Shown: positions 7,303 through 14,236 of the stretch, one piece after another
Numbering within the stretch: the first letter of the stretch is position 1
How the letters are laid out: each line of letters starts with the position of its first letter
Assembly (NCBI GenBank): GCA_022841795.1
Contig: JALHQU010000042.1
Span: 1 to 36,454, forward strand
Reading direction: 5' to 3'
Length of the DNA: 36,454 bases
From: Fimbriiglobus sp.
GTDB lineage: Bacteria > Planctomycetota > Planctomycetia > Gemmatales > Gemmataceae
Translations under genes and position numbers: made by a program
Notes under the pieces: model-generated
What the model saw: the letters and a program-made list of their open reading frames with translations, nothing else
Databases searched by the model: none
What the model was told of the DNA's origin: nothing

Positions 7303-8034
7303 CACCCGAACTCGATCCCCATACGTCGCCTTCAGGTTGGCGTCGGTGAACGTCTCGGCCACCGGCCCGCTCGCCACCTTCCGCACGTTCAACAGGGTCA
7401 CGTGGTCGAAATACTCCGGCACGGTGGACAGGTCGTGATGCACCACCAGTACCGTCCGCCCGCCGGCCCGCAGCCCGCGGAGCAGATCCACGATCGCCAG
7501 TTCGGTCGGCGCGTCCACCCCCTGGAACGGCTCGTCCATCACGTACACCGGCGCCTGCTGCACCAGCGCGCGGGCGAGGAACACCCGCTGCTGCTGCCCG
7601 CCGGAGAGTTGGCTGATCTGCCGGGCGGCGAACTCGGTCATGCCCACCTGGGCGAGGGCGTCGCGGGTCGCCTCCTTCTGCCGCAGGCCGGGCCGGTGGA
7701 ACCAGCCGATCGACCCGTAGGTGCCCATCAGCACGGCGTCGGATACGGTCGTCGGGAATTCCCAATCGACACTGTTCCGCTGCGGGACGTAGGCCACCGC
7801 CTGCTTGTTCGCCGCGTACGGCTGGCCGTGGATGAGCACCCGCCCGGACACCGGCCGGATCAGCCCGAGCATCGCCTTGATAAGCGTCGTCTTGCCCGCC
7901 CCGTTCGGCCCGACCACCGCCGCCAGCACCCCCGGCGGCACCGTCAGGTCGATGTCCCACAGGGCCGGCTTGTCCCGGTAGGCGACGGTCAGGTCGTGGA
8001 CGTCGATCGCAGGAAGGGTGGCCGGCGGGGTCAT
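7285..8034 (-). CDS. Metal ABC transporter ATP-binding protein (Mn/Zn type)
   Basis: Cytoplasmic ATPase subunit of a divalent-metal importer, 249 residues. Walker A is GPNGAGKTT (42-50), the Q-loop region is [10 protein letters not shown], the signature is LSGGQQQR (143-150), Walker B is VYVMDEP (163-169), and the H-loop is VVHHDLS (about 197-203). [11 protein letters not shown] is typical of the MntB/TroB-ZnuC group. The start overlaps the stop of the binding-protein gene by four bases (ATGA), so the two are translationally coupled. No permease follows: the gene ends in an inverted repeat facing the exonuclease. Its C-terminal VEIARG is encoded by that repeat, so a few original residues may have been replaced. 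Confidence 0.93.
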   Translation of the reverse strand: MTPPATLPAIDVHDLTVAYRDKPALWDIDLTVPPGVLAAVVGPNGAGKTTLIKAMLGLIRPVSGRVLIHGQPYAANKQAVAYVPQRNSVDWEFPTTVSDAVLMGTYGSIGWFHRPGLRQKEATRDALAQVGMTEFAARQISQLSGGQQQRVFLARALVQQAPVYVMDEPFQGVDAPTELAIVDLLRGLRAGGRTVLVVHHDLSTVPEYFDHVTLLNVRKVASGPVAETFTDANLKATYGDRVRVEIARG

Positions 8035-8942
8035 GGGCGGAGGGCGGCGGTGATGACGTCGATGTTGTGGCGGACCATGCCAACGTATGTGCCGCCGGGG
8101 GTGCCCGGCTCGCCGAGCGCGTCCGAGAACAGGGCGTCGGCGTCGCCCACCAACCGCACCCGGAACCTGTACTTCGACTCCACCGCGTCCAGCACCTGCT
8201 TCAAACCCTGCGGCGGGACGGATGTTTCGGTGAACACCGCCGGCACCCGCCGCTCGCCGATCAGTTGGGTCAGTCGCTTCACGTCGCCCGTCCCGGATTC
8301 GGCGCCGGTACTCACCCCCTGAAGGCCGAACACTTCAAACCCGTAGGCGCGGCCGAAGTAGCCGAAGGCGTCGTGACTGGTGACGAGGGTGCGTCGGTCG
8401 GGCGGCAGCGACAGAGCCTTCTGCCGTACCTCGGCGTCTAGGGCGTTCAGTTCATTCAGGTACACGCGGGCGTTCTCGCGGAACGCCGGCTCGTGTTCCG
8501 GGAACCGGGCGATCATCTCGTCGCGGATGGTCTCCACGCACACCGTCCACAGGCGGACATCGAACCACACGTGCGGGTCGTGGGCGCCGCCGTCGATGTC
8601 CGCCGACATCAGCTTGCCGTGATCCAGCCGGTGCGTCACGGCCACCACCCGCCCGCCGGGCTGCCGCTCCAGCACGTCCGTCATCTTCCCTTCGAGGTGC
8701 AGGCCGTTGTACAGCACGAGTTTGGCCGACGACAGCGTACTCAGATCACCGGCGCTCGGCTGGTACTGGTGCGGGTCAACCCCCGGCCCCATCAGGCTCG
8801 ACACCTTAACGTGCCCGCCGCCGATCCGCTCGGCCGCGTCGGCGATGATGCTGGTGGTGACGACCACGTCCGGGGAACGCTGCTTGCACCCCAGAGCAGC
8901 CAGTGAGAGTGGGATCGCGAGTAGTATGCAGATGCGGGTCAC
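8031..8942 (-). CDS. Metal ABC transporter substrate-binding lipoprotein (ZnuA/TroA/MntC family)
   Basis: Captures Mn, Zn or Fe outside the inner membrane, as cluster A-I binding proteins do. Expected ligands are visible: [27 protein letters not shown], and a C-terminal acidic residue in [10 protein letters not shown]. The ending [18 protein letters not shown] is characteristic of the Mn/Zn group. The N-terminus has a lipoprotein signal with cysteine 19 (SLAALGC). I prefer the GTG at 8942 (303 residues), with AAGGA about 8 bases upstream, over an in-frame TTG at 8960 that would include that ribosome-binding site. It is the first gene of a two-gene unit with the ATPase. Metal specificity is not decided by sequence. 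Confidence 0.93.
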   Translation of the reverse strand: MTRICILLAIPLSLAALGCKQRSPDVVVTTSIIADAAERIGGGHVKVSSLMGPGVDPHQYQPSAGDLSTLSSAKLVLYNGLHLEGKMTDVLERQPGGRVVAVTHRLDHGKLMSADIDGGAHDPHVWFDVRLWTVCVETIRDEMIARFPEHEPAFRENARVYLNELNALDAEVRQKALSLPPDRRTLVTSHDAFGYFGRAYGFEVFGLQGVSTGAESGTGDVKRLTQLIGERRVPAVFTETSVPPQGLKQVLDAVESKYRFRVRLVGDADALFSDALGEPGTPGGTYVGMVRHNIDVITAALRP

Positions 8943-8961
8943 GGATAGTTCCTTCGGCAAG

Positions 8962-9005
8962 ACTAACTCACACGATTAGTATAAGCGAAATTCCGACCGC
9001 CGCAA
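8962..9005 (-). promoter_or_regulatory. Promoter with dyad operator for the metal-transport genes
   Basis: On the minus strand TTGCGG (9005-9000), a 16-base spacer and TATACT (8983-8978) form a sigma70-like promoter ending about 36 bases before the GTG start. A 19-base dyad, ACTAA-N9-TTAGT (8980-8962), overlaps the last bases of the -10 and the likely transcription start. Position and size suit a metal-sensing repressor (DtxR/MntR, Fur or Zur), but the sequence matches none of their consensus boxes well enough to name one. The surrounding 8960-9060 stretch is more AT-rich than the rest of the window. Confidence 0.5.
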
Positions 9006-9167
9006 CTCGGCCGCGGGGAATATGAGAGTGATTGAGAAAATGACAATTTCGTGAGCATTCCGATCGACAGGAGGATTCACGCCCTGGTAAACTCGCGGGT
9101 AAGTCCGCGGTGGTTGACTCTCCTCATTTCCGTTTGCCGCCGCGACCCACTCATCTTGGAGGTATCG

Positions 9168-10238
9168 ATGGATCTCTCCGTGCGCGGGCGTGGCCCCCGG
9201 TCCGGGTTCACGCTGATCGAGTTGCTGGTCGTCATCGCTATCATCGCCATCCTCATCGGCCTGCTGCTGCCGGCGGTGCAGAAGGTGCGGGACGCCGCCG
9301 CCCGCATGAGCTGCCAGAACAACCTGAAGCAGATCGGGCTGGCCCTGCACAACCACCACGACGCGCTGGGCACGTTCCCGCCGGGCGGGGTGCAGACCGG
9401 GGTGAACGGCACCAACTGTTACACCAACTGGGCGATCGAAATCCTGCCGTACATGGAGCAGGAGAACATCTACCGGCTGTACGACCAGCGGGTGCTGAAC
9501 GAGCACGCGAACAACCGGGTGGCCACCCAGATGCGGGTGAAGAGCTACGAGTGCCCGTCCGACCCGCTGATCGGCCGGCTGGAAGAGCCGGCGAGCGGGC
9601 CGCGGGCGGGCGGGTCGGCCGGGTCGCGGGGGAGCAACCAGTGGATGCACGGCAGCTACCGGGCGGTGTCCAGCCGCATCCAGTACGCCACCGCCTGGGG
9701 CACCTGGGACACGTTCGAGCCGCAGTACTGGCCGTCCGGCCGGGCGTTCGAGTCCCGCTACCAGGGCATCCTGCACGGCACCGGGGTGCCGTACAACGGC
9801 TCGCCGGACTTCCGAAACGTGGCGCACTCCGGCACCATGGTGCGGCTGTCCGCCATGGGCGGGCAGGAGAAGCTGGTCAGTGTAACCGACGGCACGTCGA
9901 ACACGCTGATGGTGGGCGAGTGTACGTTCTCCGACGTCACCCGCCGGGCCACCTTCTGGGCGTTCACCTACGCCTCGTACAACCAGTCCGGCATCGGCCC
10001 GCAGAACTTCCACCTGATGGTCAAGTACGGGAACAACACCGCCGGCAGCGGGTGCTGGACGCCGACCACCATGTACGGCGACCAGATGTGCAAGCGGAAC
10101 TTCAGCAGCGGGCACACGAACGGGGTGAACTTCGTGATGGGCGACGGGTCGGTGCGGTTCATCGGCGCCACCGTGGACATGAACCTGCTGGGCAACCAGG
10201 CGACCATGGCCGGCGGCGAAGTGGCCATCACCCCGTAA
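9168..10238 (+). CDS. DUF1559 prepilin-like protein
   Basis: A 356-residue protein of the planctomycete DUF1559 (SBP_bac_10) family. It opens with a type IV prepilin signal: a basic leader, then G13[12 protein letters not shown] with the conserved glutamate at +5 (E18), continuing into a long hydrophobic helix to about residue 37. The family signature after it is [15 protein letters not shown] and GTFPPGG. The C-terminal hallmark [17 protein letters not shown] is present. It is expected to be cleaved by prepilin peptidase and displayed on or outside the inner membrane; its function is not established. The start at 9168 has GGAGG 5 bases upstream, preferable to a GTG at 9051. A small lipoprotein gene follows after 24 bases. 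Confidence 0.94.
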   Translation: MDLSVRGRGPRSGFTLIELLVVIAIIAILIGLLLPAVQKVRDAAARMSCQNNLKQIGLALHNHHDALGTFPPGGVQTGVNGTNCYTNWAIEILPYMEQENIYRLYDQRVLNEHANNRVATQMRVKSYECPSDPLIGRLEEPASGPRAGGSAGSRGSNQWMHGSYRAVSSRIQYATAWGTWDTFEPQYWPSGRAFESRYQGILHGTGVPYNGSPDFRNVAHSGTMVRLSAMGGQEKLVSVTDGTSNTLMVGECTFSDVTRRATFWAFTYASYNQSGIGPQNFHLMVKYGNNTAGSGCWTPTTMYGDQMCKRNFSSGHTNGVNFVMGDGSVRFIGATVDMNLLGNQATMAGGEVAITP

Positions 10239-10262
10239 CCCCACCGCACACGGAGACCAGAC

Positions 10263-10769
10263 ATGAGTCGCACAGCCGTGGCGGGAGTCGCCACCGTGTG
10301 CCTCGCCCTCGCCGGGTGCGGGGGCGGGCCGAAGTACGTCAGCGTGTCGGGGACGGTGAAGGTGGACGGCAAGGCGTACAAGAACGCCGTCGTGTCGTTC
10401 CAGCCGATGGCGTCGAAGGGGGCGGATGACGCCGGGGCCGTCGGCTCGTCCGCGCTGACCGACGAGAACGGCAAGTTCACCCTGATGACCATCGACGGGA
10501 AGAGCGGCGCCGCCCCCGGCCGGCACAAGGTCCGCATCCAGACCAAGCGGGACGACCCGACCGCTTACGTCGATCCGACCGTCGGCAGTGACGACAACCC
10601 GGATCCGGACGCCGGCAACCCGAAGAAGAAGCAGAACGCGAAAATCGATCCGATCCCGACCGAGTGGTATTCGGACACCGGCGGGAAGGAGTACACCGTG
10701 CCCGACGGCGGCACCGACCAGGCGAACTTCGACATCGAGTCGGCCAAACCGGCGCCGAAGAAGAAGTAA
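10263..10769 (+). CDS. Small lipoprotein, carboxypeptidase-regulatory-like fold
   Basis: A 168-residue protein with a clear lipobox, LAGC (C19), and a mature region starting GGGPKYVSVSGTVKVDGKAY. The pattern VSGTVKVDGK...ALTDENGKFTLMTIDGKSGAAPGRHKVRI is that of a transthyretin/carboxypeptidase-regulatory-like beta-sandwich, common in planctomycete lipoproteins encoded beside DUF1559 genes. A lysine-rich, proline-containing segment near residue 120 and a KKK tail end the protein. It follows the DUF1559 gene by 24 bases with a GGAG-containing leader, so the two form one unit that ends at the terminator at about 10797. The function is unknown; the pair probably works together at the cell envelope. 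Confidence 0.88.
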   Translation: MSRTAVAGVATVCLALAGCGGGPKYVSVSGTVKVDGKAYKNAVVSFQPMASKGADDAGAVGSSALTDENGKFTLMTIDGKSGAAPGRHKVRIQTKRDDPTAYVDPTVGSDDNPDPDAGNPKKKQNAKIDPIPTEWYSDTGGKEYTVPDGGTDQANFDIESAKPAPKKK

Positions 10770-10796
10770 CCCGACAGCGCCGCCGGCGTTGTCCGC

Positions 10797-10835
10797 CGCC
10801 CCCCGCCCACTACCGTGTCGGGGGGCGGTTTCGTT
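10797..10835 (+). terminator. Intrinsic terminator after the DUF1559-lipoprotein unit
   Basis: CCGCCCCCG (10797-10805) pairs with CGGGGGGCGG (10819-10828) with one bulged G across a 13-base loop, followed by TTTCGTTTT. It sits between the lipoprotein stop and the purD start, so purD probably has its own promoter or relies on read-through. Confidence 0.75.
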
Positions 10836-10856
10836 TTCCCAGGGCCGGACAACCTC

Positions 10857-12146
10857 ATGACGACGAACGTGCTGGTGGTGGGCAAGGGCGGGCGGGAGCA
10901 CGCCCTGGTGTGGAAGCTGGCCCAGTCGCCGCGGGCCGGGAAGGTGTACTGCGCCCCCGGCAACGCCGGCACCGCCCAGGACGGCACGAACGTGCCATTC
11001 GACGGCACCGACTTCGAGCGGATGACACGGTTCTGCAAGAAGGAGAGCGTCGGACTGGTGGTGATCGGCCCGGAAGACCCGCTCGCGCTCGGCCTGGCCG
11101 ACCACCTCCGCACCAACGGCATCCGGGTGTTCGGCCCGTCGAAAGCGGCCGCCCGCATCGAAGCGAGCAAGGTGTTCAGCAAGGAGCTGATGCGGCACGC
11201 CGACGTGCCCACCGCCGAGTTCCGCATCTTCGACCACCCCGCCCCGGCCCGCACCTACGTCGAGACCCGCGACTACCCGGTGGTGGTGAAGGCGGACGGG
11301 CTGGCCGCCGGCAAGGGGGTGATCGTGTGCAAGGACACCCCGGACGCGGTCCGCGCCATCAACCGCATCATGGTGAACGAGGAGTTCGGGCAGAAGGTGG
11401 GGCGGCAGATCGTAGTAGAGAAGCGGTTGGAGGGCGAGGAACTGTCGCTGCTCGCGCTGGTGGCCGGGCGGTCCATCCTGCTCCTCCCGCCGACGCAGGA
11501 CCACAAGGCGGCGTTCGACGGCGACGCCGGCCCGAACACCGGCGGCATGGGCACCTACTGCCCGGCCCCGGTCGGCACCCCGGACCTGCTGAAGAAGGCG
11601 GAGGAGGACGTGTTCGTGCCCATCGTTCACGCCATGAAGCGGGGGCGGTATCCGTTCAACGGGGTGCTGTTCGCCGGGCTGATGCTCACCAACCAGGGGC
11701 AGCGGGTGCTGGAGTTCAACTGCCGGTTCGGCGACCCGGAGGCCCAGGTCATCCTCATGCGCCTGAAATCCGACCTGCTGTCGCTGCTGGAGGCGGTGGC
11801 GGACGAGCGGCTGGGCGAATTCGCCGAACCCGTGGTGTGGGACGACCGGCCGGCGGTGTGCGTGGTCATGTGCAGCGGCGGGTACCCCGGTAAATACGAG
11901 GTGGGCCGGCCGATCTCCGGGCTGGACGAGGCGGCGAAGCTGCCGGATGTGAAGGTGTTCCACGCCGGCACGAAGGGTTTGAACGGGCGGACGCTGACGG
12001 ACGGCGGGCGGGTGCTGGCGGTGACGGCGCTGGGTGACGACCTGGCGGCGGCGAAGGCGCGGGCTTACGAGGCCGTCAAACGCATCTCCTTCACAGGTGC
12101 CCACTTCCGCACCGACATCGCCGACAAGGCACTGCGGCGGAAGTAG
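10857..12146 (+). CDS. purD: Phosphoribosylamine-glycine ligase (GAR synthetase)
   Basis: Second step of de novo purine synthesis: joins glycine to phosphoribosylamine with ATP. The 429-residue protein has the full ATP-grasp set: N-terminal GKGGREHALVWKL, KADGLAAGKGV in the B domain, GGMGTYCPAP, PFNGVLFAGLMLT, and the metal-binding LEFNCRFGDPEAQ. The last segment VFHAGTKG...VTALGDDL is the usual C-terminal domain. I chose the ATG at 10857 (MTTNVLVVGKGG) by family alignment; an in-frame start 42 bases upstream lies inside the terminator hairpin. purN is 10 kb away and no other pur gene is present, so purine genes are dispersed here. Confidence 0.96.
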   Translation: MTTNVLVVGKGGREHALVWKLAQSPRAGKVYCAPGNAGTAQDGTNVPFDGTDFERMTRFCKKESVGLVVIGPEDPLALGLADHLRTNGIRVFGPSKAAARIEASKVFSKELMRHADVPTAEFRIFDHPAPARTYVETRDYPVVVKADGLAAGKGVIVCKDTPDAVRAINRIMVNEEFGQKVGRQIVVEKRLEGEELSLLALVAGRSILLLPPTQDHKAAFDGDAGPNTGGMGTYCPAPVGTPDLLKKAEEDVFVPIVHAMKRGRYPFNGVLFAGLMLTNQGQRVLEFNCRFGDPEAQVILMRLKSDLLSLLEAVADERLGEFAEPVVWDDRPAVCVVMCSGGYPGKYEVGRPISGLDEAAKLPDVKVFHAGTKGLNGRTLTDGGRVLAVTALGDDLAAAKARAYEAVKRISFTGAHFRTDIADKALRRK

Positions 12147-12170
12147 CCGCTACCCCAGCACGTCGGCCAC

Positions 12171-12221
12171 GGCGACCGACCCGACGGCGGTGCCGTCCAG
12201 CGTCACCGGCACGGTGTCGCC
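12171..12221. repeat. Double hairpin between convergent purD and DUF1501
   Basis: GGCGAC (12171-12176) can pair with GTCGCC (12216-12221), enclosing GACGGC-ggt-GCCGTC (12183-12197) and CACCG-gca-CGGTG (12204-12216). The plan of an outer stem around two hairpins matches the other repeats, but the stems are shorter and it shares no sequence with them. It probably serves as a bidirectional terminator in the 94-base gap. Confidence 0.4.
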
Positions 12222-12240
12222 GGGTGGTGGCGGCCGACGG

Positions 12241-13656
12241 TCAGGCCAGGATGCCGCGGATCACCTCGCCGTGGACGTTCGTCAGCCGGCGGTGGATGCC
12301 GTTGTGATAGTGCGTCAGTTTCTCGTGGTCCAACCCGAGCAGGTGCAGCAGGGTGGCGTGGAAGTCGTGCCACGCCACCGGGTTCTCGGCCGCCTTCCAC
12401 CCGATGTCGTCGGTCGATCCGTAGGCGATACCCGGCTTCAGCCCGGCCCCGGCCAGCCACACGCTGAACCCGTACTTGTTGTGGTCCCGCCCGGCACCCA
12501 CCTGATCCGCCGCGGATTGTGCGAACGGGGTGCGGCCGAACTCGGTGGTGAAAAGCACCAGCGTGTCTTTCATCAGCCCCCGTTGTTTCAGGTCTGCCAG
12601 CATCCCAGCCACCGGCCGGTCGATGCGGGCGGCCTCGGCCGTGTGGTTCGCCGTCACGTCCTCGTGCGCGTCCCAACTCACCCGCGGGCTGCCGGCGATC
12701 GGCCCGCCGGAGAACAGTTGCACGAACCGCACCCCGCGCTCGAGCAGCCGGCGGGCAAGCAGGCAGTTGCGGCCGAACGGGGCGGTGGTCGTGTCGTCCA
12801 GCCCGTACAGCTTGGACGTGTCGGCCGTCTCCTTCGACAGGTCGGCGACGGCGGGCACGGACAACTGCATCTTCGCCGCCAGTTCGTAGGCCCGCAGGCG
12901 GGCGGCCGGAAGCGGGTCGTCGCCGGAGCGGTCGCGGTGCCGCTCGTTCAGCAGCCGGAGCAGTTCACGGCCATCGGCCTCGGCTTCCTTCGACACCTTC
13001 GCCGCCGGGAACAGGTCGCGGACCGGCTTGTCGCCCGTACCGAACACCACCCCCTGGTGTTCGCCCGGCAGGAACCCGCTGCCCCACGTCGCGGCCCCGC
13101 CGTTCGGCAGCCCCCGCGGGTCGGGCAGCACCACATACGCCGGCAGGTCGTCCGCCTCCGCCCCCAGCCCGTAGGACGCCCACGCCCCGACCGACGGGAA
13201 CCCGCTGAACTGGAACCCGCTGTTCTGGAGGTAGAACGCCGGGGTGTGGTTGGCCGAGTCGGCGGTCATGGAGCGGATGACGGTCAGGTCGTCGGCCCGC
13301 TCGGCGAGGTGCGGGAACAGGTCGGACACCGGCAGGCCGGACTTGCCCCGCGACTTGAACGTCCAGTCTGCTTGGCGGAGTCGGCCCACCTGCCCGAAGA
13401 AGATGTCGGGCGTCTCCTTCGAGTTCAGCGACTGGCCGTGCTTCTTGCCGAGTTCCGGCTTCGGGTCGAACGAATCGACGTGGCTCAGCCCGCCGATCAG
13501 ACACACATGGATCACCCGCTTCGCCTTCGGCTCGAAGTGCGGCTTGACGCCGGCGGCGGGGGCGTCCCGGCCGAGCAGGTGCAGCAGTGCCGCCGCCCCC
13601 AGCCCGCGGGCCGACCAGGAGAAGAAGTCGCGGCGGGAGGCATCGAAGGGGAGCAT
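12241..13656 (-). CDS. DUF1501 protein, Tat-exported (locus A)
   Basis: A 471-residue member of DUF1501, a family in the alkaline-phosphatase-like superfamily that planctomycetes carry in many copies beside DUF1549/DUF1553 genes. The N-terminus is a Tat signal (SRRDFFSW, then GLGAAALLHLLG). Family landmarks are KRVIHVCLIGGLSHVDSFDPK, FTTEFGRTPF, AGRDHNKYGFSVWLAGAG, and the C-terminal HDFHATLLHLLGLDHEKLTH. Histidines and aspartates in these segments are likely metal ligands. I start it at ATG 13656, with AGGA upstream; a longer reading frame runs back through the repeat and is spurious. It is the last gene of locus A, separated from its DUF1549 partner by a 145-codon gene between repeat arms. 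Confidence 0.93.
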   Translation of the reverse strand: MLPFDASRRDFFSWSARGLGAAALLHLLGRDAPAAGVKPHFEPKAKRVIHVCLIGGLSHVDSFDPKPELGKKHGQSLNSKETPDIFFGQVGRLRQADWTFKSRGKSGLPVSDLFPHLAERADDLTVIRSMTADSANHTPAFYLQNSGFQFSGFPSVGAWASYGLGAEADDLPAYVVLPDPRGLPNGGAATWGSGFLPGEHQGVVFGTGDKPVRDLFPAAKVSKEAEADGRELLRLLNERHRDRSGDDPLPAARLRAYELAAKMQLSVPAVADLSKETADTSKLYGLDDTTTAPFGRNCLLARRLLERGVRFVQLFSGGPIAGSPRVSWDAHEDVTANHTAEAARIDRPVAGMLADLKQRGLMKDTLVLFTTEFGRTPFAQSAADQVGAGRDHNKYGFSVWLAGAGLKPGIAYGSTDDIGWKAAENPVAWHDFHATLLHLLGLDHEKLTHYHNGIHRRLTNVHGEVIRGILA

Positions 13657-13669
13657 GGGGGGGAATCCT

Positions 13670-14230
13670 GTTAGCCCGACGCGCCAGCGAGGGACAAGCC
13701 ACGTATGGGAAAAGCTGCTTCGCCTCGTGGTTTCACGCCACTTCGGGCCAAACCTCGGACACTTCACACCACCGTCGTTGTTCCAGATCGTATCGCGGTT
13801 CGTCCAGCCCGCCGTGAAACAACAGGTACGCCGGTCGGTGGTGTGACGGGCCGTCAGCCGCCTGCCAGCGGTCGGCCAACCACGGCGGTAGTTCCGCGAT
13901 GACCCCCTCGTACACGTCCAAATCGGTTGCCTCGGTGGCGGCCTTCAACTCCGCAGGGATCGCTTCCTCAACGGCCGAGTCGGGGATGATCTCTTCCTCG
14001 GTCTGGATCAGATGGACCCTGAAGAAGTGCGGACACGCCTCGAACTGAAGCCGCTCGCTGTGGCCTAGGTCAATCGGTTCGGCCAGTTCGCGCCGGATCG
14101 CGGCCTCGGCAATCTCGTTCAGCGAACGGAGGGCCTCGCGGATGCCCGCTCGCAGTTCGGCTTCCGTCATGGCGGCGCCTCCGGACGATCGAAAATGGTG
14201 GTTCGCCCCTCGCTCGCGCGTCGAGCTAAC
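13670..14230. mobile_element. Repeat-bounded cassette carrying one small gene
   Basis: The left end 13670-13693 (starting GTTAGCCCGACGCGCCAGCG) and right end 14207-14230 (ending CGTCGAGCTAAC) are reverse complements over 24 bases with two mismatches. At 6570 and 28411 the same arms stand 10 bases apart; here they are 513 bases apart and enclose one complete gene. G+C in sampled 60-base lines of the interior is about 58-65%, against 80% in one sampled line of the flanking DUF1501 gene. No target-site duplication is evident. It may be a cargo-bearing form of the repeat, or a gene that landed in the loop; which one is inference. Confidence 0.5.
13733..14170 (-). CDS. Conserved-looking small acidic protein, function unknown
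   Basis: A 145-residue soluble protein without signal peptide or membrane segment, acidic overall and rich in Glu, Ala and Trp. It begins with an amphipathic helix (TEAELRAGIREALRSLNEIAEAAI), then has a mixed region with HFFRVHLIQTEEEIIPD, and ends with PAYLLFHGGLDEPRYDLEQRRWCEVSEVW. I recognise no family. That it is real is supported by GGAGG seven bases before the ATG at 14170 and by a complete frame that fills the space between the repeat arms. Its lower G+C and its position between a DUF1549 gene and its DUF1501 partner suggest a late arrival. Confidence 0.72.
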   Translation of the reverse strand: MTEAELRAGIREALRSLNEIAEAAIRRELAEPIDLGHSERLQFEACPHFFRVHLIQTEEEIIPDSAVEEAIPAELKAATEATDLDVYEGVIAELPPWLADRWQAADGPSHHRPAYLLFHGGLDEPRYDLEQRRWCEVSEVWPEVA

Positions 14231-14236
14231 AAGTCG

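Noticed and set aside
9051-9167. Upstream GTG start that would extend the DUF1559 protein by 39 residues
   Set aside because: The ATG at 9168 has a GGAGG site and gives a normal type IV prepilin leader; the extension would bury it.
8976-12104. A 1042-codon minus-strand open frame opposite DUF1559, the lipoprotein and purD
   Set aside because: It spans three well-supported genes and a terminator on the other strand and has shadow-type composition.
12147-12240. A minus-strand open frame after the DUF1501 stop reading VPVTLDGTAVGSVAVADVLG then stop, like a protein tail
   Set aside because: It is under 35 codons, has no start or ribosome-binding site, and overlaps a double hairpin that better explains the sequence.
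13657-13767. Extension of the locus A DUF1501 frame upstream of 13656
   Set aside because: It translates a repeat arm (LVPRWRVGLTG), and the Tat signal and ribosome-binding site fit the ATG at 13656.
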